In this document: positions 1-9,509 of the stretch, piece after piece
How positions within the stretch are numbered: the stretch's first letter is position 1
Layout of the letters: every line of letters starts with the position of its first letter
NCBI RefSeq assembly: GCF_000003605.2
Contig: NW_003156245.1
Location: forward strand, 107,340 to 136,513
From: Saccoglossus kowalevskii
Lineage: Eukaryota > Hemichordata > Enteropneusta > Harrimaniidae
Direction of reading: 5' to 3'
DNA: 29,174 nucleotides
Notes under the pieces: generated by a model
Database searches by the model: none
What the model saw: only the letters and a program-made list of their open reading frames with translations
Told to the model about the DNA's origin: nothing
Position numbers and translations under genes: made by a program

Positions 1-892
1 GCATTAATCTGACACAAACTATAGGCAATGTTACTTTTGTGTTCGTAGATTTACAGTTTGAGATGCCCATTGTGGAATAAATTTATAGTCTAATCCATGT
101 AAGAAATTACCAGTTTATGACAAGGAGCACTTTAATTATTTATTCTATCATTCACAGTCGCAGTAAGGAGAAATTATGAAAGTCAAAGAATTAAGGAACG
201 TGAAAATGGTAACATTCAAATAAAAAACAAAAATTCAAAGAGGAGAAAGTCTAACTCATCACGCTGTCATATAAGTATATTTCATATGTAGAATATAGTA
301 ATAGTTATCTATCATTTTATCGCTAACACATTATTTAAACCTCAAATGTCAGGTTAATATTTGTTTATTGTTAATTAAATTTTGCTGTTTCACATTAAAG
401 TCAAAATAAGCAAAAAAAAAACATTTTCAGGTTTTTATGATTTTTTAAATGACCACAAAATTAAAGAGATTCAAATAATGGTTATACAGTAATCAAAATC
501 GGGGTTATACTGTCCAACAACAAAAAAGTATTTTACTGGAACGTGGTACAGGTTGAAAGGACGATTATCGTTTTCTGGCTATACAAATTCTACTCAGATC
601 TTTAACTTACCACCTTTGTTTATAATTTGTGAACAAGAAAGAGCATTACAAAATTTAATTAAAAAGTTTTTTTCTACCTTAAGTGCACATAAACTGAATA
701 TTGCATTATTGTAAACAAAGCAAATATTCTGTGCAAAACTTCCTATTGTGGAAGACATTAAAAAAACTAATGTGTAAACATTCTTTTGTCATTTTTAGTA
801 GCAGTTATCCCGTTCTATACTGACTTAATTCAGCACAGACATTTACGCTGAAAACACTTTAATATAACATTTGCAATTATGCTATTTTACAG
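1..892. other. AT-rich non-coding stretch, probably intron
   Basis: I see no credible coding exon here. The stretch ends in a plausible acceptor (pyrimidine-rich tract then TTTTACAG at 885-892) directly before the acidic terminal exon. At least its right part is therefore probably the last intron of that + strand gene. It also contains short A- and T-runs. Confidence 0.5.
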
Positions 893-1165
893 ACAATGAA
901 ACGCCGCAGTCGTGTGCTTAGTAGTGATGAAGAAAGAGAAGTGTGGAGAAATTTAACTCCGGAACTCATGTCAGATGAGGAAGAAGGTGACGATGACACC
1001 ACAATTGTACTGAGCGCACCAGCATGTAGAAGTCAAAGACTCAACAGTCTAATTTGCCAGCTTGATGAAAGATTGAAAGACAAAGGAGTTTTTAAACGTT
1101 TCATAAAAAAAACGATTGAGGGGAGAATTGTCAGAGAGAGCCAAACCAGTCACAAAATATTCTGA
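893..1165 (+). CDS. terminal exon of an acidic, SDEE-rich nuclear-type protein (C14orf93-like?)
   Basis: An acceptor TTTTACAG precedes the exon, and a TGA ends it at 1163-1165. The frame is ACA-ATG-AAA, so the exon enters in phase 0, and the ATG at 896 need not be the true start. The peptide starts with a basic MKRRSR stretch, followed by SSDEERE, LTPELMSDEEEGDDD, a CRSQRLNSLICQLDERL helix and a basic tail. From memory, this order (LTP-x-MSDEE, then W/CRS-x-x-LN-x-LI-x-x-LD-x-R) resembles the C-terminus of a multi-copy invertebrate protein family sometimes labelled C14orf93-like. That name is inference. Many such copies are transposon-associated, so this could be a repeat-borne or relic copy. 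An ATTAAA lies about 70 bases past the stop. Upstream exons are outside or unrecognised. Confidence 0.55.
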   Translation, partial: TMKRRSRVLSSDEEREVWRNLTPELMSDEEEGDDDTTIVLSAPACRSQRLNSLICQLDERLKDKGVFKRFIKKTIEGRIVRESQTSHKIF

Positions 1166-1640
1166 GGATTTAGTTGTTTGAAATAATGTTTCAACTTGTT
1201 TTTGTGCATTTGTAATTTATATTGTTATTTTTTTTAATTAAAGTAAACATTATATTTTCATTGTAATAATTGTATTTATATAATGCTGCATTTGGTCAAT
1301 ATTAGTAGAAATGGGTCATGATACATACACCCTGTCCATCATCATTGCAACATGTCTAAATGGCTATTAGTTTACTCCCGTCGTCATCCTTTATATATAT
1401 ATGCACCTACCACACGCCCCCATAAATGGAAATGTTCATACTGCAAATACTTATTATTATCAGTTAAATTTAATCCACTTTGAAATTGTAATGTAATGGG
1501 AGAAATTAAATAAGCTCACAACAAATGAAATGTAAAAGCTGTTTTACACCATATTTATATAAAATGCATAAAAAATACTGGTTTAACCTGTATTAAGAGA
1601 AAAAAGTATAGTTTGATTACTGATTTCTCTTGTAATATAT
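1166..1640. other. AT-rich non-coding spacer
   Basis: Contains the putative 3' UTR of the acidic exon (ATTAAA near 1236) and a short open stretch from an ATG near 1352 with no family resemblance. No supported gene. Confidence 0.5.
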
Positions 1641-2012
1641 TGTAATGAATACTAGTAAATACATGGGATACCATAGTTGTATTCAGGGAAAATACCAGGT
1701 AAATACACAGCTACCCAGTAATATATTTATAATGAATACTGGAAAATACAAAATTATCCAGTAATTTATTTGTAACAAATACTGGTAAATACAGGATTAT
1801 GCTTTACTTTATTTGTAACAAACACTGGTAAATACAGAATTAACCAGTACTTTATTTGTAACAAATACTGGTAAATACAGGATTATGCTTTACTTTATTT
1901 GTAACAAATGCTGGTAAATACAGAATTATCTAGTACTTTATTTGTAACAAATACTGGTAAATACAGGATTATCCAGTACTGTATTTGTAACGAATACTCG
2001 TAAATACAACAG
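1641..2012 (+). repeat. 43-bp tandem repeat (minisatellite), about 8.5 units
   Basis: The motif TGTAACAAATACTGGTAAAT recurs at 1771, 1814, 1857, 1900, 1943 and 1986, exactly 43 bases apart. Diverged units start at 1641, 1685 and 1728. Inner units differ by a few substitutions and alternate between ATTATGCTTTACT and ATTAtCCAGTACT, which suggests a higher-order 86-bp step. The array lies upstream of the first visible Ig exon. Diverged AATACA-rich sequence continues to about 2150. Confidence 0.9.
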
Positions 2013-2335
2013 ATGTATTTAGCTTGTATTACAGTGCATATACATGTGAATACATGATGTATTTCTTTGTAAATGTTATGAATACACAGCTGTATTTATA
2101 TGTATATCCCTGAATTTAATGCAAATACGTGCAAAAATACAGGCTGATAAATGTAGTATTATAGCTGTTTCACGCAGTGTTTTTTCACATAACTAGATAT
2201 TAGAGACTAACATGTCATGTTCATATTAAGGAGTTTAATTTGTCATTCGTTATTATGCAATCCTGGTTGTTTAACATTTCATTTATTGTATTCAATAAAC
2301 AACTCCAATAATTCTATATATTATTTTGTCCTTAG

Positions 2336-2475
2336 ATTTGCATCCGCCAAGTGTTTTGAATAATGGGGCAACACCAAGTGTTGGGGCTGATGTTGAATTA
2401 TTGTGCCAAACCACCGATATCAATAAAAACTACAAATATGGTTGGTATTTTGAAGGTAATGAAGTATTGTCTGAT
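2336..2475 (+). CDS. Ig exon A (first half of Ig domain)
   Basis: The acceptor is TTTTGTCCTTAG and the donor GTGAGT. Entry is phase 1 and exit phase 0. It encodes the N-terminal half of the Ig fold: PPSVL, the strand-B cysteine in ELLCQT and the strand-C tryptophan in YGWYFEGNEVL. An intron in the middle of the Ig domain is common in I-set-type domains. Confidence 0.85.
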
Positions 2476-3316
2476 GTGAGTATTATTTGTTATTAAAAAC
2501 AAACATTACTTGGAATGTATCTTACATGGATTTACTCATTAATTTAAAAATTTAAATTCTGTAGGGTCCGCATCTGAGAATTCTTAATATAACTGTGGAC
2601 AATGTCGGTAAATATCAATGTGAGGTAAAGGGCGAGTGTGGAATGTCATCATTATCTGACATGATGTACTTAAATATTGATGGCGTCATACGTCAACTCA
2701 CAACGGGTTTGTATAATATTTGTTTATATGCACAAGTAGTAGACACATTTTGTTTAAACGATTAAACATATATACTTACTATTGTGTGCCAGTCTAGACC
2801 TGGTGGGCATATATACATAGTAGAACTAGATACTATGTAATATCTCACTAGTGAAGTTATGTTGTGGTACTTTTGCAAACTTATTGTCCAGACAATAAAT
2901 GTGTTGTAGTATTGATCTATAGAAACAATGCTTTAAATAACAATCTCTCCTGTCACACAATCAGTGATTGAAAGTTTCAATTTCCTCCTGACAGAGGCTC
3001 CAAGTCAGACAGATAGATGGATAGTGATCGTATGTAATAATGTTATACTGGTTATCATGTGTGTAATAGTTGGAATAATATGTTGTGTTGGCTACTACAG
3101 GTGATTGTCTTTTTTTATTTTAGAAAGAGTTTTCAAAATTTTAAATAGCCGTAATATTTTAAGTGTTTGACCTGACATAATTATTATTCTGGTTTATAAA
3201 AAAATATTGATTTGTTTTTGTTTCTTTGCAGAAATAAAAAGAGCAAGAACGCCAGAACATATAAATACAGAAAAACTCAAAATAACACTGAGAGTGGAAC
3301 TCTGGAAATGAAATAA
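2336..3316 (+). CDS. single-Ig-domain type I membrane protein, 3' part (4 exons, 5' end missing)
   Basis: Four exons join in one frame: 2336-2475, 2565-2706, 2995-3100 and 3232-3316. Entry is phase 1, and the internal junctions are phases 0, 1 and 2, all GT-AG. The product carries one Ig domain with the first cysteine in ELLCQT, the core tryptophan in YGWYFEG, and the canonical D-x-G-x-Y-x-C as DNVGKYQCEV. A sequon (NIT) lies in LRILNITV. A hydrophobic segment and a short basic tail ending in TLEMK follow. The tail has no recognisable ITIM or ITAM. I found no signal-peptide exon; it must lie upstream, possibly on the far side of the acidic exon. The stop TAA overlaps an AATAAA at 3312-3317. 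No family name is justified; it is a small Ig-superfamily surface protein. Confidence 0.82.
2565..2706 (+). CDS. Ig exon B (second half of Ig domain)
   Basis: The acceptor is AAATTCTGTAG. Entry is phase 0 and exit phase 1. It encodes GPHLRILNITVDNVGKYQCE, carrying the strand-F cysteine motif, then an extra cysteine in KGECG that could pair elsewhere. I chose the donor at 2707 because the GT at 2711 leads to an immediate stop in the next exon. Confidence 0.85.
2995..3100 (+). CDS. transmembrane exon of the Ig protein
   Basis: Encodes EAPSQTDRW followed by about 25 hydrophobic residues (IVIVCNNVILVIMCVIVGII, then CCVGYY) and then a basic stop-transfer residue. Entry is phase 1 and exit phase 2. 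The acceptor is TCCTGACAG and the donor TACAG|GTGATT. Placed after the Ig domain, it makes the protein type I. Confidence 0.85.
3232..3316 (+). CDS. cytoplasmic-tail and terminal exon of the Ig protein
   Basis: The acceptor TTTCTTTGCAG is strong. Encodes a basic juxtamembrane stretch (NKKSKNARTYKYRK) and a short polar tail ending TLEMK, then TAA. Two tyrosines sit close together in TYKYRK, but neither matches a known signalling motif. The AATAAA overlapping the stop implies either a very short 3' UTR or use of a later signal. Confidence 0.85.
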
Positions 3317-3652
3317 ATTTATTGTGTTTATGCTAATTTTATGTTGTTATTCCAGTATATATGCACCGTTTGTCAGTCGTATGAATGAGTCTATGGCATT
3401 GTCCGCTACAACATAGATTGTAAATATAAATATTTGAACAATTCACATGTAAATAATACATACAACTCTTACTTGTTTTCTAAGTTAAAACCTCGTGGCC
3501 AATAGATAAATGGTTCTCAGTTGACTAGACTGATACATTCATCTGACTTGAAAAGCTCCTAATACATAAGTATATTATGTTGTTGTCACGTGATATTATG
3601 CTACTATAGGTCAGAAGATTGTTATAAATCAATTAACAAGAAATGATTATAT

Positions 3653-4107
3653 TGTAACGGAAACCTGTGCTTTATTGCATTATTAAACTACGATATTTGT
3701 TAACCTAGGTAGACCTTTCGGGTCGCCAGGTAGTGGTGGAATATTCCACTCCATATGTGTATAAGGTGTACGCCTATTACATATCGGATTGAGTGTATAA
3801 TATCACATGTCCATTTTTGATTGGCATGTACACTGTAATTCTGGTCGAGCAGCATGGCGTTGATGTGATGATTCATGGAGAATATACCTACTCTGTTTTC
3901 ATCTAAAATCCGTGTGTGAATCGTTTTATTTAGTGGTGAAGTGGTTTAACCGAGACTGTACCAGGACCCCCCTGAGAAGAAACTGCGTGCTGTGTGTCCG
4001 CTAAATCACCGTACGACACAGTAGAAAGTGTCGTCGTTTATCGCACCTAAATTACTGGGCCAGGTAACGTTCTTTTTGTAGTGGATCCCCAAATAAATTC
4101 CATTACA
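3653..4107. mobile_element. solo LTR, 455 bp, with ATAT target duplication
   Basis: The element starts TGTAACGGAA and ends TTCCATTACA, a 10-bp terminal inverted repeat with one mismatch and the TG...CA ends typical of LTRs. The four bases before it (3649-3652) and after it (4108-4111) are both ATAT. An AATAAA lies at 4092-4097, near the 3' end. No internal gag-pol sequence or second LTR is nearby, so it is a solo LTR left by recombination between two LTRs. Ends and a 4-bp duplication fit Ty3/Gypsy-type or other LTR elements; the superfamily is inference. Confidence 0.75.
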
Positions 4108-4549
4108 ATATGTTTATAATAAACAATGTTTGTCAGGAAAGCGTCTGTTGTTATAAACATTTGTTATTATTTGTTTTTAACACACATCTGATACATTTTC
4201 AATAGTTAGTAATACTGTACCAAACATTACTAAGTTAAACTCTTGTTTATATATTGACACTCCACTATCTAGTTTTGTGTCATGTCAATGTCATCGATCA
4301 ATTTTATTATTGTTGTAACAATTTAGGCGTATGCTGACCTGACGATATAATATCAGATATTGTGATTACCATGTGCAATTTTCACGCTTATACCACATAC
4401 TAATATTTAGTGAGAAATTTTCGAATATGTCAATAATATATATATAGAAACGCAGTGTTTAGTCGTGTGGTTGGTGAGTAGACAATATTGCGGACTATGT
4501 AGTTACAGTGACACACACGCTAATCAAATACATTGGCACTTAAGGGGCA
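4108..4549. other. AT-rich spacer between the two mobile elements
   Basis: No ORF, RNA gene or repeat that I can support. It separates the solo LTR from the inverted-repeat element. Confidence 0.5.
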
Positions 4550-5265
4550 GTCACACCATGACGTTCTGGCTAGCGTTCTCTGGCGTTTGAGGAAACGTTG
4601 GCAGTCGCCCAAGGTCGCTGGGACAGCGCCAGAAGAGCGCCGTGAGAACGCTAGTGAACGTCGGTAATCGTTGCTGATCGTCGGGAATCTGCTGAGAACA
4701 CTGATCCAAAAAAAGTTTTGAACATGCACAAAAGTTCTCATTTGAGACCAGCGTTCTTCAACGTTTATTTTTAAACGCTGTTAAACGTTAAATAACGTTC
4801 TTCGATCGTTTTGCTAACGTTCGACGCGTTCGACAATCGTTAGTCAGTCGTTGCTCTAGCGTTACTTAGTTGTTATCAATCGCTCGCTTTGCAGTGAACA
4901 ACTCACTAACGACCTGTCAACGACCGCTGAACGTACCCCTAGCGCACTAAAGCGTGCGACTAACGTCAAATTAACAACCTAAACTATTCGTTCGTTATTC
5001 ACACGTTAGATACCCGCTCAACACGCTCATTTAACGTTTAAAAGTCGTTCGTCGTGCGCCAGTTACACGATAGAACACGTAAATGATTTTCAGGGGTATC
5101 TTACTTGGTCGCTCATGACACGCTCCTCGTGCGTTAGGAACACGCTAGTCATACGTTAAGGCACTCGTTAATCAAACGCTGGATGTGTCTACCTTGTTCC
5201 AGAACGCTCGGAAATTGGACGATTGGAACGTTCAGAGAACGCTGATCAAAACGTTATGGTGTGAC
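4550..5265. mobile_element. non-autonomous TIR element, 716 bp, CpG-dense
   Basis: The left end (4550-4582) starts GTCACACCATGACGTT, and the reverse complement of the right end (5265-5233) starts GTCACACCATAACGTT. The two 33-base arms match at 28 positions. The interior is crowded with AACG, CGTT and CGCT words, so it is much richer in CpG than its surroundings. It has no transposase ORF. It looks like a MITE-like DNA element. A TTAA with GGGG lies just outside the left end (4540-4547) but has no partner on the right, so the exact boundary and target duplication are unresolved. Confidence 0.7.
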
Positions 5266-8099
5266 CAATGGAAATGACTAGCGTACAAAACGTTACTGTC
5301 AACAATACCGTCTTCACTTTACCGATGACTGTGTCACCTGTAAATCTTATTCGCATTGTCTTTAAAATATATGAACATCGAAATTATCTAAATGACGTAT
5401 TATCTTGTTCATAAAAGTGTAATCACTATATAGGTCAGACATATAAATCATTTCTATACATATAATTTAATTGTTTTAGTTGGTAGTATTTTGGACGTGC
5501 TATTTTTCGTCGAGTGGGATAATCAATAGATTTTTTAATAAAAAAAGTAGTACCATCACTGTGTTTTTATATAGGCACTTGTATAATTTGGCATGTATTA
5601 TTGAAATGCTGCAAAAGCACGTGGGCCATAGTATTAACTTACACAGTATTTACATTTGTTGTCATGATTCCCACACAAAAGCATTCCCCCTCAATTGTAT
5701 GTTATGCCAGTTTTCTTATACCTACATTTGTATTGATTTAAAATAATCAAAATATATCTTTGTTTACATATTTCATCAAACTTAATTGTAATAGAATGAT
5801 TTTAATAGACTTGGCTCAATCATACGAATGTAATAAATTACAATACTCAGTGACGATATTGCACCAAAACGTAATTCGCAGGTGAAAATAAGAACAAGGA
5901 AGGCAAACTTCAAGCTAACATCTGTGAAATAAACTAATAATTAGTTGCATGATCTTGCAGTTCCGAGTCTGGCTTAATCAGCAAACATGTAAAATTGTAA
6001 ATGATAAAAAAAAACATTCAATGAAATATGAGGGCGTGTACCAATCAAGCTTTTATTTCCGATTATTTCTCCAACTAGGTCATCATGTTATTCTGCATTA
6101 TCACATCTCACTGCTGAGGCGCGTTCTACGCTGTGAGTATGTGGTACATTCGTTAGAAAATTATTGCAGTAATTTCCACAGCACTCTGACATTTTTGTCT
6201 GGCGAGTGGTAAAATAACTTGCGTTTGAGAATTTCTCAATTCAATTCAATAATATTATACTCGATAAATTGAGTGATTCACACTGCTTGAAACACTAAAA
6301 AGTGTTACCGTTACTAAAAAGAGTATCCGTGGCTGAAAGTAGCAGTTACTGTATATTTTTTCCAGCAAACAATGTATGTATGCTATTGAGTAATGTCCCT
6401 TTTTATAACACATAAAATACAATATTGCATACTTCTAATATAAGTATTGTTATTTTGTGGGGGAGTGGGTGTGAGATGTATATGGTAGTGTAATTCCATA
6501 TGCTGGATATCTGTTTGATGTGATAAAATAAATAAGACATAGTCATTCAAGCAATATCAAGTTGTGTTGTCTGTCCTCGGGCTGTTAGTCATGACAAAAA
6601 TATTAATGATAATCATATATATATATATTATGGTCATGACCACCATCCCTGATATTATCATCGTGATATTATCATCAAAACATGTGTAATTATTTAACTA
6701 TCACAATACCGTGTATGTTGTGTTTACAGTTCTTAGGAATTCGACTACATTTATTCCTTCTTTATGGGTGGTATAATGAGCACAGTATCAATAGTTTACA
6801 AATTTAATAACAGTAAGATATACAGTTATCCGTGAACACAAGGCCACCTTGAACGCCGCATACTTTGTTTACTGACATCCAACGTCATCAGCAAAATATG
6901 TTACTGAGCAATACATGTCTTATCATTATTTAAAGCAAATCCTCTGTAAGATATTAATTTATTTAATATTTCTATTCAATTATATAATTGATCTGTATTT
7001 CCTTTGAAAGAACCTGATTGACAAATATCAGTATCGAATTCACCACCGTACATTAAATATCAAAACAGTTCTTTAGTAAAAATTACTATTGTGGGTGGTT
7101 ACCTTGAGTGAAAGTAAGAGTATTATTATTTCCAATAAGCACTGCCTGATGTTTACAATACAGGGTTATCCACGTTTTGAAAATTAAACAGGGCGCGCCA
7201 AAATCTGGAATACTTGGAACAAATAAAGATCCTAGAAAATTAGTATTTATCTGCTCGTGTGTTGTTTGTGTGTTTTGTCATTGTCTTTGACTTTCCCATC
7301 ATGTTTGCTTTTATTGACAACAATTCAGTCTATTTCAATGCTTCAGTCAATGTTTTTCTTGACTACCTACCAGCTCCTCGCCGGGCGCTATGTGGCTGGT
7401 GTGGCATATTTAAGGTGGGTTCAACCCACTAAATCAGCACAGACAGTAGGGCAATTGTCACATTTAGGGCTCCAAGAATATTCTCTGTCTATGTGTATTT
7501 ATATACGTAGATGCAGTTTCTTTTGCTTGAATAAAATTCACTGGCTTCGTACATACAGGTATACCGGTTTTTAGTTGAAATTTAGCCAATCTTATTATCC
7601 AAGTCAGTTGGACATTTGCCACATGTCACAACACTCCAAGTGCCACCTTAGAATAAGTATTCAAATATGATAATGGTCATGGTGAATGGCAAACTTGGTG
7701 GTCATAAAGTTATAAAAAGTAAGCACCAGCTTACTCCGCTCACCCCACTATGAATTGAATGGCTGTTTATAATACCACTTTTGATGGTTTCATGTTTCTT
7801 ATCCATAACAATTTTAATTTTAAACTTCTATATGTGCTTGCATATGTCAATCAGACCACATTGTATTGTAGTGAGCTATTTGGAATTAGTGTAGTATAGT
7901 AAAGGTATCTGTTCCAGTACTGGGGTGTGACATCAGAATACACTCTTGAAGACGAATTTCAAACAAACGTATTTAAATGATGTTTATAATGTAACACAAA
8001 ATGTGTACAAGTAACTCTTTGTTCAATTACTCCTACTGACAGAAGTTGATGAAACAGTGTCATTTTGTCGTGGTATAAATCGAAAATTATTTAATTTCC

Positions 8100-8101
<2 letters not shown>
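5266..8101. other. gene-poor AT-rich intergenic region
   Basis: Contains only short chance-like ORFs of 87-105 codons with no motif I recognise. A small imperfect direct repeat, TGATATTATCATC, occurs twice at about 6649-6675. A hairpin GTGGGTTCAACCCAC lies near 7417. Nothing supports a gene. Confidence 0.5.

Positions 8102-8184
<83 letters not shown>
8102..8184. repeat. (AT)n microsatellite, about 80 bp
   Basis: An uninterrupted alternating AT run. Such runs mutate quickly in length and can form cruciforms. It lies about 1 kb downstream of the stop of the - strand kringle gene. Confidence 0.97.
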
Positions 8185-8186
<2 letters not shown>

Positions 8187-9228
8187 CGAGTGTTTAATAT
8201 ACTCAAATATTGTGACCATTTATTCTAATTATAATACTAAACAAGTATGTTGGATTGCATAATAAATAGCCAACGTGTACTACCCCGTTTTCATTTTATT
8301 ATAACACTTATTTGACACATCCCTTTTACCCATTAAATCTGCAAATGAATATATTACTTCAAGTGTTATTCTGAAATAAAACTTATTTAAATTTCTTCGT
8401 ATTAAGACATTCTTAGCGTATTCTTACTATATATGTTTTTGCACACAGTACACACATATGTGTATATATTTTACAACGTCAAAAGACAGTGTTAAACTAT
8501 GTTTATGTAAAGTTCTAATCTACACACATTTGAATAGAATAAATTAATTATATATATTGATATGTCTTCGTAACTCAATTGATTGACTGTAATTGGTTGC
8601 AATGAGAACCAGTCTGGCCAGTACAAACACAACATGCATAGGACTCGTATTGACTGCACTCCTGAACGACTGAGGTACTTTAGCAGTAAGTTTATCTCGC
8701 TATCAAGTTATTCGTCCAACACAAAATTACTACAACTGTCAACATTACTTCCTGAATTACGTTCTAATAATCTTTCATTGCTCTTTTCATTGGAAATATC
8801 AATCAGAGAAGCATGAACTCCATCAGTGCGTAAACGCACATATCACCACACTTTGTTGTTTACTATACTAAACCATCATGAATATCTCGCCACCTTTATA
8901 CATACTGTTTAAACATAATTTCGATATGTCATATCATAATTAAAAAAAAATAATTTAGCCGTTTCCCGATGTGAAAATTTTTTTTAGCATATTTTGTCAA
9001 TGCGAATTTCTCTTACATAGTGGGTCGCACAAATGCGCATTAATATGCACAGTAATACATGATTTGAAATTTGTTCGAAATTCGTAAACGTAATCTAATA
9101 GTATAATAGTAATCTACTAGTATATTGTTTATGAAAATGTCTTTTCTACGGGAGACACTATACAATCATTAACAGTTCTAGAATATTACTCGTTTAAAAC
9201 ATTGTCTACGAATATCGCTGTTGTGACC
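8185..9228. other. region downstream of the kringle gene (3' UTR side)
   Basis: This is the 3' flank of the - strand gene that stops at 9229. I did not find a convincing AATAAA on the - strand close to the stop, so the poly(A) site is unplaced. The + strand ORF at 8583-8816 shows no family resemblance. Confidence 0.45.
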
Positions 9229-9509
9229 CTATTCAGATGATATATTCGTGAAAATAAATACTCTGAATGAGTGAGAACACGATGGCATAACGGTATATAT
9301 ATCGTATGTTTGACAGGCCGTGCAACTACCGAAACAACTACCCATGTACACTCCAAACATCATGTAACCGTTATCTCTCGCTACCGCAGCACATTTGCCG
9401 ACAGGGTTTATCCTTTCACGTGGCGGACCATCCAATCTGTGGTCAGTTCCTTCAAGTGATTCAATAGCATGTGGATGGTCATGGTAATAACATCCAACTA
9501 ATCGATAAA
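9229..9509 (-). CDS. exon 21: C-terminal WSC-like/apple-like domain and stop
   Basis: The acceptor has a long pyrimidine tract ending GTTCAG. Entry is phase 1 (VYRLVGCYYHD) and the stop is TAG at 9229-9231. About 92 residues contain GCYYHD, AIESLEG, the DHRLDGPPRERINPVGKC stretch, the helix-like AAVARDNGYMMFGV, and cysteines in GSCFGSCTACQTYD and MPSCSHSF. The pattern GCY-D, then C, A-x-x-x-GY-x-x-F-x-V, then cysteines recalls WSC domains. It also recalls a SLEG/LDG/KC domain I remember from cnidarian and other marine invertebrate extracellular proteins. Both assignments are from memory. The last residues are hydrophobic (FRVFIFTNI) but too short for a clear membrane anchor. Confidence 0.8.

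Noticed and set aside
4520-4741. 73-codon - strand ORF
   Set aside because: Lies within and across the edge of the inverted-repeat element; no transposase motif.
7385-7435. tRNA or SINE-like A and B boxes (TGGCTGGTGTGG ... GGTTCAACCC)
   Set aside because: The A box is poor, the T-arm loop would be too short, and no acceptor or anticodon stem could be formed.
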